64,000 nt of DNA, taken from assembly GCF_017876095.1 (NCBI RefSeq), contig NZ_JAGINM010000013.1:1-64000 (forward strand). The letters run 5' to 3'. The stretch is from Azospirillum agricola (GTDB lineage: Bacteria; Pseudomonadota; Alphaproteobacteria; Azospirillales; Azospirillaceae). The stretch's first letter is position 1. Each line of letters begins with the position of its first letter. A program made the position numbers and the translations under genes. Below, in pieces: positions 61,900-64,000 of this stretch. Below the pieces are notes generated by a model. The model was given only the letters and a program-made list of their open reading frames with translations, was not told the origin of the DNA and searched no databases.

Positions 61900-62811
61900 G
61901 TGCCGCAGCCAGCCGGGTTTGACCGTTTCATCGCCATCGACTGGTCGGGCGCGCGGGGCCGACGCTACGCGGGCATCGCCGTGGCCGAATGCGGGCCGGG
62001 CGACGCGCCGCCGGTGCCGGTGGAAGGGCCGGGCGGCTGGTGGTCGCGGACGGCTGTGTTCGACTGGCTGCGTGTCGGGCTGGAGCGCGGGCCGGCGCTG
62101 GTCGGCATCGACTGCGCCTTCTCGCTGCCCTTCGCGGTGGCGGAGCGCGGCTTTCCGGGCCGGGTGCCGACCGTCTTCGACCTGTGGGATCTGGTCGAGA
62201 GCGTCTGCGCCGGGGAGCCGGACTTCGGCGGCGCCCCCTTCGCCGAGCATGAACGGCATGGCGCCGATTTCTGGCGGGCCGGGCCGCAGCCGGACTGGTA
62301 CCGCGACCCGCACCGCGCGGCCGAGCAGGCCTGCCGCGCCGAGGGTTTGGGCAACCCGCAGAGCCCCTACAAGCTGATCGGCTCCAAGCAGGTGGGGAAG
62401 GGCGGGCTGGCCGGCATGCGGATGCTGCGGGCGCTGCGGATGGCGGAACCGGAACGCGTCGCGGTGTGGCCCTTCGACGAGCCGGCGCCCGGCCGCACCG
62501 TGCTGGCCGAAATCTACCCGCGCCTGTTCCTGAAGCGCACCGGCTTCGGCCAGCGCAAGATCCGCGACGGCGCCGATGTGGACGCGGCGTTGGCGCAGCT
62601 CGGGTCGCGGCCGCTGGGCTTGGCGGGGGCGGTCAGCGACCACGCCGCCGACGCGCTGGTCTCGGCGGCGGGCCTGCGCCGGCTGGCCGGGCGTCCGGAG
62701 GTCTGGGCACCGCCCGCGCTCGACGAGCGGGCGCGGCGTCAGGAGGGCTGGATTTTCGGGGTGGGCGCGCGGACTACCCCAGCGCCGCCAGCACCCCCGC
62801 CGTGTCCATGA
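61900..62811 (+). CDS. DUF429-like protein (RNase H-like fold)
   Basis: About 303 residues from a GTG start. FIAIDWSGARGRRYAGIAVAE near the N-terminus and LVGIDCAFSLPFAV resemble the DUF429 family, whose fold recalls RNase H/actin-like domains with acidic active-site residues. ILAEIYPRLF-type (VLAEIYPRLFLKRTG) and VSDHAADALVSAAGLRRL complete the pattern. Enzymatic role unknown. The C-terminus overlaps the convergent hydrolase gene by 38 bases, which is unusual and may mean a different true stop context. Confidence 0.75.
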   Translation: MPQPAGFDRFIAIDWSGARGRRYAGIAVAECGPGDAPPVPVEGPGGWWSRTAVFDWLRVGLERGPALVGIDCAFSLPFAVAERGFPGRVPTVFDLWDLVESVCAGEPDFGGAPFAEHERHGADFWRAGPQPDWYRDPHRAAEQACRAEGLGNPQSPYKLIGSKQVGKGGLAGMRMLRALRMAEPERVAVWPFDEPAPGRTVLAEIYPRLFLKRTGFGQRKIRDGADVDAALAQLGSRPLGLAGAVSDHAADALVSAAGLRRLAGRPEVWAPPALDERARRQEGWIFGVGARTTPAPPAPPPCP

Positions 62812-63355
62812 TCGCCGCGTACTCCCCCGACAGGTTCGCCAGCGACAGGTCGTGCACCTCCTCGGCCGTACGGCGCCGTCCCGACCAGTCGAGCCGGGCG
62901 AAGGTGAAGGTCGCGTCGCCGACCACCCGCGTGTCGTAGCCGAGGTTGCCGGCCATCCGCGCCGTCGCCTCGACGCTGTTGTTGGTGATGACCCCGGTGA
63001 CGACCAGCGTGCCGATTCCGCGTTCGCGCAGCCAGCCGTCGAGGTCGGTGCCGATGAAGGCGCTGTGCACGCTCTTCCCCACCACCCGCTCGCCGGGCAG
63101 CGGCGTCGCCTCCTCCTTGAAGCCGTGCCCCGGTCCGCCGGCGCGGTAGGTCGAGCCCGGCTCCGTCGAATCGTGGCGGATGTGGACCACCGTCCGCCCC
63201 GTCCGCCGCCACGCGGCCAGCAGGGCGGCGATGTTGGCCTCGGCCCGGGGGTTGTTGCGGGGACCGACGGCGGCCCAGCGCGGGTCGTCGATGGCCTTTT
63301 GCAGATCGACCACCAGCAGGGCGGCGCTGGCGGGCAGGGTATCCGATCTTTCCAT
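62774..63355 (-). CDS. Isochorismatase-like hydrolase (catalytic Cys replaced by Ser)
   Basis: A 193-residue cysteine-hydrolase-fold protein. The Asp (D17 in LLVVDLQ) and Lys (K94 in VVGKSVHSAF) of the triad are present. The usual Cys in the TNNCVE-type motif is Ser127 here (GVITNNSVEATARM), so it belongs with isochorismatase-like proteins rather than nicotinamidases. Starts at 63355 (AGGA nine bases upstream) or 63364. Overlaps the convergent DUF429-like gene. Substrate unknown. Confidence 0.88.
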   Translation of the reverse strand: MERSDTLPASAALLVVDLQKAIDDPRWAAVGPRNNPRAEANIAALLAAWRRTGRTVVHIRHDSTEPGSTYRAGGPGHGFKEEATPLPGERVVGKSVHSAFIGTDLDGWLRERGIGTLVVTGVITNNSVEATARMAGNLGYDTRVVGDATFTFARLDWSGRRRTAEEVHDLSLANLSGEYAAIMDTAGVLAALG

Positions 63356-63441
63356 GGCAACCATCCTGCCGTCGCGTGCGCCGCGTGACAAGCGGGCGCG
63401 TTTCTGGCTCTATTCGGCCTGTTCCGTCGCCGGGAGGGTCC

Positions 63442-63846
63442 GTGCTCGCTTCGCCTGTCTCGCTGCTCGCGGTCGCCGTGGGCGGCGCCGCCGGTTCGGT
63501 GGCGCGCTATCTGCTGATCCTGCTGGTCGGGCAATGGGTCGGCGCGCGCTTTCCCTACGGGACGCTGATCGTGAACGCCTCCGGCTGCTTCGCGATGGGC
63601 GTGCTGTCGGAGCTGGCGGCGCTGGTCTGGTCGCCGTCGCCGGAGCTGCGCGCGCTGATCCTGGTCGGCGTGCTCGGCGGCTTCACCACCTTCTCCTCCT
63701 TCACCCTGGACATCGGCGTCCTGGTGGGGCGGAACGAGATGGCGGCGGCGATGGGGTATCTTCTGGCCTCGGTGGTGTTGACCATCCTGGGTTTCTTTGC
63801 CGGCCTGTGGGTCGTGCGTTCTCTTGTTCCGGTGTCCTTGTCATGA
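63442..63846 (+). CDS. crcB: Fluoride efflux channel CrcB/Fluc
   Basis: A 134-residue four-helix membrane protein that exports fluoride. GGAAGSVARYLL near the N-terminus, PYGTLIVNASGCF and GGFTTFSSFTLD (with the Phe-box and the Thr/Ser track) are diagnostic. GTG start preceded by GGGAGG. I looked for a fluoride riboswitch upstream and did not see its conserved elements. It overlaps the next gene by ATGA. Confidence 0.93.
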   Translation: MLASPVSLLAVAVGGAAGSVARYLLILLVGQWVGARFPYGTLIVNASGCFAMGVLSELAALVWSPSPELRALILVGVLGGFTTFSSFTLDIGVLVGRNEMAAAMGYLLASVVLTILGFFAGLWVVRSLVPVSLS

Positions 63847-64000
63847 CTGATTCCGCCCAGCCCGCTCCCAAGCCCGCCACCGAAAGCCGGGTGGAGAACC
63901 GCACCGTGACGGGGGACGAGGCCGACATGCGCCTCGACCGCTGGTTCAAGCGCCACTTCCCCGACGTGAACCACAGCTACCTCCAGAAGCTGCTGCGCAC
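63843..64000 (+). CDS. RluC/RluD-type pseudouridine synthase, N-terminus (partial)
   Basis: The first 52 codons of a gene that runs out of the window. A Pro/Ala-rich start of about 20 residues is followed by an S4 RNA-binding domain (ADMRLDRWFKRHFPDVNHSYLQKLLR), as at the start of large-subunit rRNA pseudouridine synthases. RluC is the usual gene downstream of crcB in alphaproteobacteria, but the catalytic domain is not visible here. Confidence 0.8.
   Translation, partial: MTDSAQPAPKPATESRVENRTVTGDEADMRLDRWFKRHFPDVNHSYLQKLLR

Noticed and set aside
63356..63441. Possible fluoride riboswitch before crcB
   Set aside because: The conserved pseudoknot elements of the crcB motif are not visible in this short gap, part of which is the leader of the divergent gene.

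Overview
The window is a 64 kb piece of a high-GC alphaproteobacterial chromosome, most likely Azospirillum or a close relative in the Rhodospirillales. Reasons: very GC-rich third codon positions, a two-piece (permuted) tmRNA, a short ProS without the inserted editing domain, an nuoA-N operon of alphaproteobacterial type followed by birA-coaX-rnj, and paired DUF6502/DUF5666 genes. This assignment is inference from gene content. Almost all of it is core chromosome. I see no insertion sequence, integrase, rRNA or CRISPR array.

Layout. 1-4.5 kb: end of pntB, a DUF1330 protein, panB and rpsU (minus), def and a COQ9-like gene (plus), then sspB and a TfoX-like gene (minus). 4.5-4.84 kb: a permuted ssrA (tmRNA) gene on the minus strand directly upstream of sspB. 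4.96-9.5 kb: thyX, a GT41-type TPR glycosyltransferase and a Kef-type antiporter. 9.5-12.4 kb: a three-gene ABC importer (minus). 12.6-18.3 kb: a DUF983 protein, Mrp/ApbC (minus), hflK-hflC and a DegP protease. 18.5-23.8 kb: a copper-associated pair (DUF2946, PCuAC), several unknown membrane or secreted proteins, and a DUF6502-DUF5666 operon preceded by two matching palindromes. 23.9-28.7 kb: recJ, tRNA-Glu(TTC), a FrnE/DsbA-like oxidoreductase, four small unknown genes and tRNA-Asp(GTC).

29.05-46.8 kb is a single plus-strand run: nuoA-B-C-D-E-F-G-H-I-J-K-L-M-N (complete 14-subunit respiratory complex I), then birA, coaX and RNase J, with many ATGA overlaps that imply translational coupling. 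46.9-48.3 kb: methylmalonyl-CoA epimerase, a DUF1467 membrane protein and a Tag-like glycosylase. 48.4-50.0 kb: a leader-like region and two unknown genes. 50.2-55.6 kb: proS, two small virion-like proteins, lolC/E-lolD and a Tat-exported dienelactone hydrolase. 55.6-57.2 kb (minus): an EamA transporter and a lipoprotein. 57.3-60.8 kb: dnaE. 60.9-64 kb: a 53-residue membrane ORF coupled to a secreted unknown protein, a DUF429-like protein, an isochorismatase-like hydrolase (minus), crcB and the start of an rluC-type pseudouridine synthase.

Functional threads: translation quality control (tmRNA, SspB, Def, S21, ProS); membrane proteostasis (HflKC, DegP, Lol); respiration (Nuo, COQ9, Mrp, PntB); and vitamin, cofactor or nucleotide supply (PanB, CoaX, BirA, ThyX). 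The points most worth a second look are the ssrA-sspB linkage, the paired GTGGG-N7-CCCAC sites before DUF6502, a 15-bp tandem repeat that separates rnj from mce by three amber codons only, His-rich insertions in NuoL and Mrp, a leader-peptide/hairpin region near 48.45 kb, and the virion-like gene pair at 51.8-52.5 kb.
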